The translations under genes and the position numbers were made by a program. From the NCBI RefSeq assembly GCF_004362145.1, contig NZ_SNXC01000012.1, positions 186,001 to 250,000 of the forward strand: a DNA stretch of 64,000 nt, written 5' to 3'. Position 1 is the stretch's first letter. The number at the start of each line of letters is the position of its first letter. The stretch comes from Marinomonas balearica. Its GTDB lineage: Bacteria > Pseudomonadota > Gammaproteobacteria > Pseudomonadales > Marinomonadaceae. Under the pieces are notes generated by a model. It made no database searches. It saw only the letters and a list, made by a program, of their open reading frames with translations, and was not told the DNA's origin. Shown here one piece after another: positions 8,502 through 16,753 of this stretch.

Positions 8502-9785
8502 ATGGGTTTAGCAATTTTATTAGGATTCTTCGCGCTATTAACGGTTATCGGTGCGCCCGTTGCCTTTGCGCTAGGTATGGCGGCTCTTGCCGCATTCTTT
8601 TACGAAGGTTTACCACTAATGATCGGGTTCCAACGTATCGTTTCTGGTGTTTCGACCTTTTCACTGTTAGCAATTCCATTCTTCATCTTTGCTGGCGAAT
8701 TAATGTTGCATGGCGGAATCGCCGCTCGATTGATTCGACTTGCTTCTGCAAGTGTTGGCTGGATGCGAGGCGGACTGGGACAAGTTAACGTTTTCTCAAG
8801 TATGCTATTTGGTGGTATTTCAGGTTCCGCTGTAGCAGATACGTCTGCATTGGGCTCTCTGCTTATTCCTGTAATGAAGGAAAAAGGCTACGACGACGAC
8901 TACGCGGTCAATGTCACTGTTACCTCGTCTATCGCGGGCATCATGATTCCCCCTAGCCACAATATGATTCTATACGTTGTTGCAGCGGGCGGCGGCATGT
9001 CGGTAGCGAGCTTGTTTGTTGCAGGCATCGTACCTGGCATCTTAATGTGTTTATTGTTGGCGTTCGCGGCTCGTACTATTGCGATCCGTAAGAACTTCCC
9101 AACAGAGCCATTTGCAGGTTTAAAAGCGATCTTCATCTCGTTTATTGCTTCTATCCCTGGATTAATTACCGCAATTATTGTGGTAGGTGGCGCACTGTCT
9201 GGTGTATTTACGGTAACTGAATCCGGAGCCATCGGCGCAATTTATGCGATCGTCATTACTGCGGTGGTTTACCGCACATTAAGCCTAAAAGATTTTTGGG
9301 TAGCGGTAGTTCGCTCAGTTAGAACAACAGGCCTTGTTATGGTGCTTGTTGGTTGTGCGTCTGCTTTTGGTTACATGCTGGCGTTGTACGAAGTGCCTAA
9401 GCTACTTGCTCACGCACTGACGTCTTTGTCTGACAACCCAATCGTTATCCTGTTGCTTATGAATCTGATCTTGCTTGTTTTGGGCATGATCATGGACATG
9501 GCGGCATTGATTTTAATTTGTACACCTATCTTTTTGCCTGTCGCTGTTGGCCTTGGCATGGATCCAATTCAATTTGGCATCATGCTAATGATGAACTTGG
9601 GTCTTGGGTTATGTACTCCTCCAGTAGGTGGGTGTTTGTTCGTCGGTTGTGCAATTGGTAACGTGCCAATTGAGAAGGCAGTGAAATCGATTTGGCCTTT
9701 CTATTTAGCCATCCTAGCGGCACTTATGTTAGTTACATTTGTTCCAGCTATTTCACTAACACTACCAAACTGGATTAATCCATAA
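8502..9785 (+). CDS. dctM: TRAP transporter large permease DctM
   Basis: A 427-residue channel subunit of the TRAP transporter with about 12 hydrophobic segments. Family motifs include IPFFIFAGELM, FGGISGSAVADTSALGS, SSIAGIMIPPSHNMI and the C-terminal LGLCTPPVGGCLFVGCAI. It begins immediately after the dctQ stop with GGAG upstream, so the two are translationally linked. It sits in the uronate operon and probably imports D-galacturonate or D-glucuronate using the sodium gradient. Confidence 0.93.
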   Translation: MGLAILLGFFALLTVIGAPVAFALGMAALAAFFYEGLPLMIGFQRIVSGVSTFSLLAIPFFIFAGELMLHGGIAARLIRLASASVGWMRGGLGQVNVFSSMLFGGISGSAVADTSALGSLLIPVMKEKGYDDDYAVNVTVTSSIAGIMIPPSHNMILYVVAAGGGMSVASLFVAGIVPGILMCLLLAFAARTIAIRKNFPTEPFAGLKAIFISFIASIPGLITAIIVVGGALSGVFTVTESGAIGAIYAIVITAVVYRTLSLKDFWVAVVRSVRTTGLVMVLVGCASAFGYMLALYEVPKLLAHALTSLSDNPIVILLLMNLILLVLGMIMDMAALILICTPIFLPVAVGLGMDPIQFGIMLMMNLGLGLCTPPVGGCLFVGCAIGNVPIEKAVKSIWPFYLAILAALMLVTFVPAISLTLPNWINP

Positions 9786-9797
9786 CATGGTGAAAGG

Positions 9798-9815
9798 GGG
9801 AATAGACATATTCCC
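9798..9815 (+). other. Intercistronic hairpin between dctM and udh
   Basis: GGGAATA (9798-9804), loop GACA, TATTCCC (9809-9815), just before the AAGG ribosome-binding site of udh. There is no T run, so it is more likely an RNA-processing or translation-control element than a terminator. Confidence 0.4.
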
Positions 9816-9836
9816 TCTGCAATTTAAGGTACAGAT

Positions 9837-10646
9837 ATGAAACGTATATTATTAACAGGTGCAGCTGGAAACTTAGGTAAGGCATTACGTAAGCAGCTTG
9901 CTGGATGGGTGGACGAATTACGCTTATCCGATATTGTACCGATCGAAGATCTTCAAGAAGGCGAAAGCTTTGCTCACTGTGATCTAAGTGACCTAGCATC
10001 CGTCATTGAACTGGCTAAAGATTGCGATGGCATTATCCATGCTGGCGGCCAGTCTATTGAAGGTACTTGGGATAATATTCTAGATAGAAATATTAAGGGC
10101 ACCTACAACGTCTACGAAGCTGCAAGACAGCAAGGCGTTAAACGTGTTTTCTTTACCAGTTCCAATCACTTAGTCGGTTTTCACGACCGAGAAACCTTGC
10201 TCGATGAAGACAGCCAAATGCGCCCTGATAGCTTATACGGTGTATCTAAAGGCTTTGGCGAAGTCCTTGCTCGCTACTACTACGATAAGTTCGGTATCGA
10301 ATCGACTTTGGCGCGTATTGGTTCCTGTTTCCCAGAAATTGCAAATCGCCGCATGCTAAGCACATGGCTGAGTGAGCGAGATCTGGCGGACCTTATCAAA
10401 GCAACCTTTGATGCCGATCGCCTTGGCTGCACTATGGTCTATGCAGTTTCTAACAACAAAGCGAAATGGTGTGATAACAAGCACGCTAGCTTTATTGGGT
10501 GGCAACCGCAGGATTCTTCTGAACCTTTTGCAAATCAGCCCCACCTGATCGAAGAAGGTAAAACCAACGATCCAAATGATCCGGCTATTCGGTATCAAGG
10601 AGGCGCCTTTGTGACCGCAGGTCACTTTGACGACAAGCAAAAGTAG
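9837..10646 (+). CDS. udh: Uronate dehydrogenase Udh
   Basis: An NAD-dependent short-chain/epimerase-type dehydrogenase of 269 residues that oxidises D-galacturonate and D-glucuronate to the corresponding aldaro-1,5-lactones, the first step of the oxidative uronate pathway. It has the Rossmann motif TGAAGNLG at residues 7-14, a catalytic YGVSK (Tyr134, Lys138), the FTSSNHLVGF strand, LARIGSC, and a C-terminal IRYQGGAFV stretch. All of these follow Agrobacterium Udh closely. AAGG lies seven bases upstream of the ATG. It is downstream of the TRAP genes and upstream of kdgD. Confidence 0.93.
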   Translation: MKRILLTGAAGNLGKALRKQLAGWVDELRLSDIVPIEDLQEGESFAHCDLSDLASVIELAKDCDGIIHAGGQSIEGTWDNILDRNIKGTYNVYEAARQQGVKRVFFTSSNHLVGFHDRETLLDEDSQMRPDSLYGVSKGFGEVLARYYYDKFGIESTLARIGSCFPEIANRRMLSTWLSERDLADLIKATFDADRLGCTMVYAVSNNKAKWCDNKHASFIGWQPQDSSEPFANQPHLIEEGKTNDPNDPAIRYQGGAFVTAGHFDDKQK

Positions 10647-10665
10647 CCGAACCCGCTTATCTAAT

Positions 10666-10730
10666 GATTAAGTCTCTGACTTAATCAATGAAACAAACAC
10701 AAAGAATATAAGTACCCGAATTTACGGGTA
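10666..10730 (+). other. Two intercistronic hairpins between udh and kdgD
   Basis: GATTAAGTC/GACTTAATC (10666-10674 with 10678-10686, 3-base loop) and TACCCG/CGGGTA (10713-10718 with 10725-10730). Neither is followed by a T run. They may set differential stability of udh and kdgD messages. Confidence 0.4.
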
Positions 10731-10782
10731 TGGGATTCTTTGCGTCGAAAATAAGAAATTAATTGTTTTTTGAGGTGATTTT

Positions 10783-11691
10783 ATGAGTTTTTCAACTGAA
10801 CAAATGAGAACAGCACTAAGTGATGGTCTTCTATCTTTTCCTGTTACGGATCTAGATGAAAATGGCCAATTCAATGCCGAAACATTCAAGTCTCGCGTTG
10901 AGTGGTTTGTTGAAAAAGGCGTTTCTACAGTATTCGTTGCTGGCGGAACAGGTGAATTTTTCTCTCTTAGCTATGAAGAGTTCAAAGAAGTTGTAGAAGT
11001 TGCTGTTGAAGCAGTAGGTGGACGTGTTCCAGTTATCGCTGCCGCAGGTAAAAGCGTTCCAGAAGCACGCAAATTTGTTGCCGCAGCAGAAGAAGCAGGC
11101 GCAGATGGCATTCTACTTATGCCTCCATTCCTAACAGAATGTCCTGAAGACGGTGTTGTTGATTACGCGACACAAGTAATGACTGGCAGCCCACTGCACT
11201 TCATCTACTACAACCGTGGTAACGGAATTTTGAGCGCAGAAAGCGTTAAAGACCTTGCTGCTCGCAACCCGAACCTTGTCGCTCTTAAAGACGGTACAGG
11301 TAACATTGCTGCACTAAACGATACAATCAAAACTGTTGAAGACCGTTTGGTTTACATCGGTGGCGTTCCAACAGCAGAAATTTTTGCTGAAGCGTACCTA
11401 TCAATTGGCGTAAACACTTACTCATCTGCAGTATTCAACTTTATGCCTGATATGGCGATGGATTTTTACAAATCCCTACGTGCAGGTGAATCTGAAAAAG
11501 TAACGAAGATCATTCAAGATTTCTTCATTCCTTTCTGTCGTCTACGTGACACAAAGAAAGGCTATGCTGTTGGCCTTATCAAAGCGGGTGTAGAAATCAT
11601 TGGTCGCTCTGCTGGTGATGTACGTGCACCGCTTACTCGTCCTACAGACGCAGAATTCGCAGCACTTAAAGAAATTATGGATCGCCAATAG
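10783..11691 (+). CDS. kdgD: 5-dehydro-4-deoxyglucarate dehydratase KdgD
   Basis: A class I dihydrodipicolinate synthase-family TIM barrel of 302 residues. It dehydrates and decarboxylates 5-dehydro-4-deoxy-D-glucarate to 2,5-dioxopentanoate (alpha-ketoglutarate semialdehyde). The Schiff-base lysine is Lys169 in LVALKDGTGN; the family GGTGEF motif is at about 54-59 and FIYYNRGN at 140-146. GAGG lies seven bases upstream of the ATG. It is preceded by udh and followed by the semialdehyde dehydrogenase, so the three steps are in order. Confidence 0.95.
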   Translation: MSFSTEQMRTALSDGLLSFPVTDLDENGQFNAETFKSRVEWFVEKGVSTVFVAGGTGEFFSLSYEEFKEVVEVAVEAVGGRVPVIAAAGKSVPEARKFVAAAEEAGADGILLMPPFLTECPEDGVVDYATQVMTGSPLHFIYYNRGNGILSAESVKDLAARNPNLVALKDGTGNIAALNDTIKTVEDRLVYIGGVPTAEIFAEAYLSIGVNTYSSAVFNFMPDMAMDFYKSLRAGESEKVTKIIQDFFIPFCRLRDTKKGYAVGLIKAGVEIIGRSAGDVRAPLTRPTDAEFAALKEIMDRQ

Positions 11692-11730
11692 GCCCCAGAA
11701 CATAAACGTAAGATTTTTAAGGAGGCTCAT

Positions 11731-13314
11731 ATGACCGCCCCAATCGAATTAACCGGAAACCTAATTATCGCTGGTAATGAGGTTAAAGGAACACAAAAGC
11801 CTGTATCCGCAGTTAATCCGGCTACAAACCAGTCTATGGAACCTCTTTATGCAGGTGGGACTGAAACTCACGTTGAACAAGCGGCAAATGCTGCTTGGGC
11901 CGTGTTTGATCAATTCAAAGCAACTGACCCAGAAACACGTGCACTGCTGCTTGAAACGATTGCCGATGAGATCTTAGCGCTAGGCGACGTATTGGTAAAA
12001 AGAGCAATGCAGGAAACTGGATTGCCACAAGCTCGTATTGAAGGCGAACGTGGCCGCACAATGGGCCAATTGAGAATGTTTGCAAGCGTTGCCCGCGCAG
12101 GTAAATACCTTGATGTTCGCGTTGATCCAGCCATGCCAGAGCGTGCTCCACTGCCTCGCGCTGATTTACGCCTACAATTCGTACCTGTAGGCCCTGTCGC
12201 TGTTTTCGGTGCAAGTAACTTCCCACTGGCGTTTTCTGTTGCAGGTGGTGATACAGCATCCGCTCTTGCTGCGGGCTGTCCAGTAATTGTTAAAGCTCAC
12301 TCTGCACACCCAGGTACTTCTGAGTTAGTCGGTAAAGCGATTACATCTGCGTTAAGCAAGATGAAATTGCCAGCAGGCATATTCTCTCTTCTATACGGAT
12401 CTGGTCGCGATGTTGGCGCAACATTGGTTGCTCACCCTCATATTAAAGCCGTTGGCTTTACTGGGTCTCGTGCTGGCGGTACAGCGCTTATGAACATTGC
12501 AGCGGCTCGTAAAGAACCGATTCCTGTTTACGCAGAAATGAGCAGCATCAACCCTGTATTCATGATGCCTAATAAACTTGCAAGTGAAGCGCGCTCTCTT
12601 GCTCAAGGTTTTATCGGCTCATTGACAATGGGTGCAGGTCAATTCTGTACTAACCCAGGTCTTGTGATCTTAAAAGACGGTGAAGGCGCTGAAGCGTTTA
12701 TCGACGAAGCAGCTCAAGCTATTTTTGCTAGCGGCACACAAACGATGCTAACACCTGGAATCTATGGCGCTTACTGCCAAAGTGTACAATTGTTAGTCGA
12801 TAATCCGAATGCACAGCTAGTCGCAAAAGGTAAAATGTCTGACGCTGAAACAAACCAGTGTCAAGCGCACCTTTTCTCTACAACAGCTGAAGCCTTTTTG
12901 AAAGATGATTCACTAGAAGGTGAAGTGTTTGGTTCTACATCACTGATCATCAAATGTGGAAGCGAAGAAGAGTTCAAACTGGTTGCTGAGAAGCTGGAAG
13001 GACAACTGACAGCGACTCTTCAATTAGAAGAAGCGGATTACGAAGAAGCACGTGCATTGTTGCCGATTCTAGAACGCAAAGCGGGACGTATTCTATGCAA
13101 CGCTTACCCTACAGGTGTTGAAGTTTCTCACGCGATGGTTCACGGCGGACCTTTCCCTGCAACGTCTGACACTCGAACGACATCAGTAGGCAGTGCAGCG
13201 ATTCAGCGTTTTGTACGTCCAGTTTGTTATCAGGATTTGCCGGAGGCGCTACAAGCTCCAGCAATCAAAGATGCAAACCCTTGGAAAGTGCCTCAGTTAG
13301 TTGATGGTAAATAG
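11731..13314 (+). CDS. Alpha-ketoglutarate semialdehyde (2,5-dioxovalerate) dehydrogenase
   Basis: A 527-residue aldehyde dehydrogenase that oxidises alpha-ketoglutarate semialdehyde to 2-oxoglutarate, the last step of the oxidative uronate pathway. It shows FGASNFPLAF, the cofactor motif GFTGSRAGG, the general base in YAEMSS (Glu269) and the nucleophile in GAGQFCTNPG (Cys306). The length and the FGASNFP/FCTNPG pattern fit the long KGSADH type rather than the 480-residue succinate-semialdehyde type seen at 32064. An excellent AAGGAGG site lies upstream of the ATG. A strong terminator at 13374 closes the operon. Confidence 0.93.
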   Translation: MTAPIELTGNLIIAGNEVKGTQKPVSAVNPATNQSMEPLYAGGTETHVEQAANAAWAVFDQFKATDPETRALLLETIADEILALGDVLVKRAMQETGLPQARIEGERGRTMGQLRMFASVARAGKYLDVRVDPAMPERAPLPRADLRLQFVPVGPVAVFGASNFPLAFSVAGGDTASALAAGCPVIVKAHSAHPGTSELVGKAITSALSKMKLPAGIFSLLYGSGRDVGATLVAHPHIKAVGFTGSRAGGTALMNIAAARKEPIPVYAEMSSINPVFMMPNKLASEARSLAQGFIGSLTMGAGQFCTNPGLVILKDGEGAEAFIDEAAQAIFASGTQTMLTPGIYGAYCQSVQLLVDNPNAQLVAKGKMSDAETNQCQAHLFSTTAEAFLKDDSLEGEVFGSTSLIIKCGSEEEFKLVAEKLEGQLTATLQLEEADYEEARALLPILERKAGRILCNAYPTGVEVSHAMVHGGPFPATSDTRTTSVGSAAIQRFVRPVCYQDLPEALQAPAIKDANPWKVPQLVDGK

Positions 13315-13373
13315 GCTAAAACGCCCCTAGTAACGGACTTGTTCGGTTCCATTTAAGTTTAAAAAGCCGTTTC

Positions 13374-13410
13374 AAAAAGCCTTTTCGATGTATGTCGAAA
13401 AGGCTTTTTT
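13374..13410 (+). terminator. Rho-independent terminator of the uronate operon
   Basis: A 15-bp perfect stem, 13374-13388 with 13395-13409, loop TGTATG, right arm ending in six T. It closes the dctP-dctQ-dctM-udh-kdgD-dehydrogenase transcript about 60 bases past the last stop. Confidence 0.9.
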
Positions 13411-13608
13411 ACTTCTACAACATTCCTCACGCCTTTAAACTCTTACCAACGCATTTTATTACCACAACGTTAGCAATTGTAGATTTTTCACTCAACCAGC
13501 CCACCATCCCAAAAACGGTACTATAGTCTTAGTACGCGCAAAGTGGTTACTGCTGAAAGATGTTCGCGACTGAAAGACATTAATTCGATAAAAATTAAAG
13601 GCTCAAGG
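13411..13608. other. Intergenic region upstream of the first HD-GYP gene
   Basis: Contains an inverted repeat GTACTA/TAGTAC (13518-13523 with 13530-13535) about 75 bases before the chosen start. An upstream in-frame start at 13543 has no ribosome-binding site. No other gene is seen. Confidence 0.4.
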
Positions 13609-16500
13609 ATGATCGAACGAAAAACCCATTCAGGCATTCCGCTCCAAGTCATTGTCAGTTCTGCCATCATCATTAGCATGCTTATCCTCGCTGCTGGCCT
13701 TACAGGGGTTTCGTATTATCTCAATCGCACAACGCTAATTTCCGAAGTGAAACAAAACGCAGTCCAAGTCTCAAACCATTTAAACCATCAAATTCAGCAA
13801 GTGACCAAATCGGTTGATGCTACGGTAAAGTTACTAGAATTCGACGTTATTACCTCGATGGAATCGTTGGAAACACGCAGACAAAGACTACCAACACTGG
13901 CTCGGATTATGCGCTTGAACCATGTTCTCAGTGCAGTATACGTAGGCTATGAAGACGGTGATTTTGTGCTTCTTAGATCGCTCAAAAACACGCATGCCAA
14001 AACAACGCTCTCTGCGCCAGAAGAAGCGGAGTTTATGCTCCAAAGCATAGAACGCGACGCTAACGGCAAGGTCACACGCACTTGGTGGGAGTATTTCGAT
14101 GATGAACTCAACTCAATCTCTATAAGAAATCCGTCCAACTATCTCTTTGATCCAAGAAAACGTCCTTGGTTTAAAAACGCGAGTAACCAATCGACCGTCT
14201 CTCTTACTGCACCCTATGTATTTTTCAGCACCTTAGAAATCGGCACCACTTTTGCGCTTCAAAATAAGAAGACAGGTGCGGTGGTCGGTGTCGATGCATC
14301 CATCCAAGATATCTCTGGATTTATGAAGGACTTACGCCCTGATCTGAATACCGAGATAGCACTGGTCGATCAAGATGGCTTAGTCATCGGCTCGTCATCC
14401 GACCATTCTTTGATTCGATACAACATTGATACACCGCGCTTAATCACAGTAGATGAGCTGGAAACACCGATTCTCGAACAGCTGATGAATCTGGAGCCGC
14501 CGTCAAATTCGCTCGCTAAGCTGACGGTTGCAGGTGACCATTGGTATGGTTTTCATCAGCCCGTTATTAATGAATCAGGCCAAAACTGGAGAATTTTATA
14601 CAGTGTGCCTGAAACGGAGCTACTGAAAGACGTTAATGAATACCTTATCCACCAGCTTACCCTCTCAGTCGGAATAATCGCGATATTAATGCTGTTTGGG
14701 TGGTTTATTGGTCGCTCAGTATCACGTCCTTTACTGCTTTTATCAGAAGAAGTTGGCGCTCTGGCATCGTTTGATTTTAATCGGAAAATTCATGTTCCCT
14801 CATCTGTCAAAGAGGTCAATTTACTTTCAAATCTCACTGGTCACATGGCCTTAGCCATAAAAAACTTTCAGTCCATCACACAAGAGCTGTCGCGAGACCC
14901 AGATTTAGAAAAGATGCTCGATCAGGTGTCCCAGCACTTGGTTACGATCACCTCTTCCGAGTCTGGCGCTGTTTATTTATGCAGTGAAACAGAGGGGGAA
15001 ATGATTCTCGCAACCAACACCAATATGGAAGCGCCCAAATCCATTTTATGTGGCGCACACGATTGGCCCAAAATGAAGATTTCCTTGCACAAGGTGTTAG
15101 ACGACGCCAACAAACGTGTGTTTCTCGCACCCCTTGTAGACCGAGATGAAAGCATGTTGGGCGCGCTTGTCCTACGCTTGCCGAAAGAATCGTTAGCCAC
15201 TGACGCCGCATTCCAGCGTTTTATTGAAGAGGTTTCAGGCGCGGCCGCTACGGCAATTTCCACCCGAAAGCAGTTCGAATCCCAACAAACATTGATGGAA
15301 GCAATCATACGCCTGCTCGCAGACGCAATCGACGCAAAATCCCCTTACACAAGTGGCCATTGCGAGCGCGTCCCAATCTTAGCGGAATTGCTCGTTGAAG
15401 CCGCCATAAACTCTAACGATAGTGAATACAAAGATTTTTCCATGACCGAAGCCGAGAAACGAGAGTTTCGCATAGCGGCGTGGTTACACGACTGCGGCAA
15501 AATCACCAGCTCCGAACACATTGTTGATAAAGCAACAAAATTGGAAACAATCCACAATCGTATCCACGAAATACGTACACGATTTGAGGTACTTTGGCGC
15601 GATGCAGAAATCACTTACTTAAACGGATTAATCGCAGGCGAAAGCGCGATAGAGCTGGAAAAGTCCAAAATACGAACCCAGCGAAAACTGTTGGATGATT
15701 TTGCCTTTATTGCACGCTCCAATATTGGCTCAGAGCGCATGGACGACGAAGACATCGAACGCATAGCAGCAATAGGAAAACAAACTTGGCAACGTCACTT
15801 CAGCAGCCACATCGGTTTGTCTCGTGAAGAAATCGCTCATTTACCGAGCACACCTGAAGTGTTACCGGTTACAGAGCAATTGATCGCAGACAAAACTGAG
15901 CACATCATACCTTGGGGGATTCGACGCCCAACAGTAGAAAAGAACAATCCAAAAAACATTTGGGGCTTTGATATGACGGTTCCCAAACAGGCTTTAAACA
16001 AAGGTGAATTCTACAATTTAAGCATTAAACGCGGCACGCTTACCCATGAAGAACGGTTTTCCATCAATGAACACATCGTTCAAACCATCAAGATGCTCAC
16101 CGCATTACCCTTTCCAGATGAACTTAAGAATGTCCCCAACATTGCCGGGAATCATCATGAGAAGATAGACGGCACTGGCTATCCAAGAAAGTTAACAAAA
16201 GAGCAACTTTCAATTCCTGAACGCATCATGGCAATTGCCGATGTCTTTGAAGCGCTCACCGCAGCCGATCGTCCTTACAAGGCCGCAAAGACACTATCAG
16301 AATCAATGCGTATTTTGGCATTTATGGCAAAAGAGCAACACCTAGACAAAGACCTCTTTAAACTGTTTGTGACCTCCAACGCCTATCTTTCCTACGCTGA
16401 ACAATTTCTTAAAGCTGAACAGATCGATACAGTATCGCAAAGCCGGCTGTTTCAATGGGCGGGAATCGAAAACCAACACGACGAGCACACCATAAAGTAG
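13609..16500 (+). CDS. Membrane sensor with dCache, HAMP, GAF and HD-GYP-like phosphodiesterase domains (copy 1)
   Basis: A 963-residue probable cyclic-di-GMP phosphodiesterase. A transmembrane segment (about 17-38) and a second (about 345-365) bracket a periplasmic double-Cache sensor (about 40-335). A HAMP-like linker, a GAF domain (about 435-555) and an HD-GYP-type domain follow. The latter shows HDCGK (His627, Asp628) and HHEKIDGTGYP (His849-Pro859), with about 220 residues between them where typical HD-GYP domains have about 60. The start at 13609 (AAAGG seven bases upstream) aligns exactly with the GTG start of copy 2; a start at 13543 would add 22 unsupported residues. Catalytic competence is inferred from the motifs. 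Confidence 0.88.
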   Translation: MIERKTHSGIPLQVIVSSAIIISMLILAAGLTGVSYYLNRTTLISEVKQNAVQVSNHLNHQIQQVTKSVDATVKLLEFDVITSMESLETRRQRLPTLARIMRLNHVLSAVYVGYEDGDFVLLRSLKNTHAKTTLSAPEEAEFMLQSIERDANGKVTRTWWEYFDDELNSISIRNPSNYLFDPRKRPWFKNASNQSTVSLTAPYVFFSTLEIGTTFALQNKKTGAVVGVDASIQDISGFMKDLRPDLNTEIALVDQDGLVIGSSSDHSLIRYNIDTPRLITVDELETPILEQLMNLEPPSNSLAKLTVAGDHWYGFHQPVINESGQNWRILYSVPETELLKDVNEYLIHQLTLSVGIIAILMLFGWFIGRSVSRPLLLLSEEVGALASFDFNRKIHVPSSVKEVNLLSNLTGHMALAIKNFQSITQELSRDPDLEKMLDQVSQHLVTITSSESGAVYLCSETEGEMILATNTNMEAPKSILCGAHDWPKMKISLHKVLDDANKRVFLAPLVDRDESMLGALVLRLPKESLATDAAFQRFIEEVSGAAATAISTRKQFESQQTLMEAIIRLLADAIDAKSPYTSGHCERVPILAELLVEAAINSNDSEYKDFSMTEAEKREFRIAAWLHDCGKITSSEHIVDKATKLETIHNRIHEIRTRFEVLWRDAEITYLNGLIAGESAIELEKSKIRTQRKLLDDFAFIARSNIGSERMDDEDIERIAAIGKQTWQRHFSSHIGLSREEIAHLPSTPEVLPVTEQLIADKTEHIIPWGIRRPTVEKNNPKNIWGFDMTVPKQALNKGEFYNLSIKRGTLTHEERFSINEHIVQTIKMLTALPFPDELKNVPNIAGNHHEKIDGTGYPRKLTKEQLSIPERIMAIADVFEALTAADRPYKAAKTLSESMRILAFMAKEQHLDKDLFKLFVTSNAYLSYAEQFLKAEQIDTVSQSRLFQWAGIENQHDEHTIK

Positions 16501-16553
16501 CCCTCACCTCCGCGGCATGCTGCGTAAATCACCGCATCACAACTCCGTTTTAC

Positions 16554-16574
16554 ACCTTATCTGCAATATAAGGT
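16554..16574 (+). terminator. Weak stem-loop after HD-GYP copy 1
   Basis: ACCTTAT/ATAAGGT stem (16554-16560 with 16568-16574) followed by ATTCGTTTTGA. It may end copy-1 transcripts weakly. The remainder of 16501-16753 shows no gene. Confidence 0.3.
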
Positions 16575-16753
16575 ATTCGTTTTGATTATTTCTTACATAT
16601 GCGCAACATAATCAAACAAGACCTTCCTGTATGCTAAAGCGATACTCGTCGGTATAAATTTTCTGTTATGTGATTAGACACAAAAAAAGAATAAGAATGG
16701 GCTGAATTGAAACGTTCAACCTAATCACAATATTATTGCAAAAAGGAGCAAAA

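Noticed and set aside
16736..16753. Upstream ATG for HD-GYP copy 2
   Set aside because: No ribosome-binding site; the GTG at 16754 has GGAG at good spacing and aligns with copy 1.
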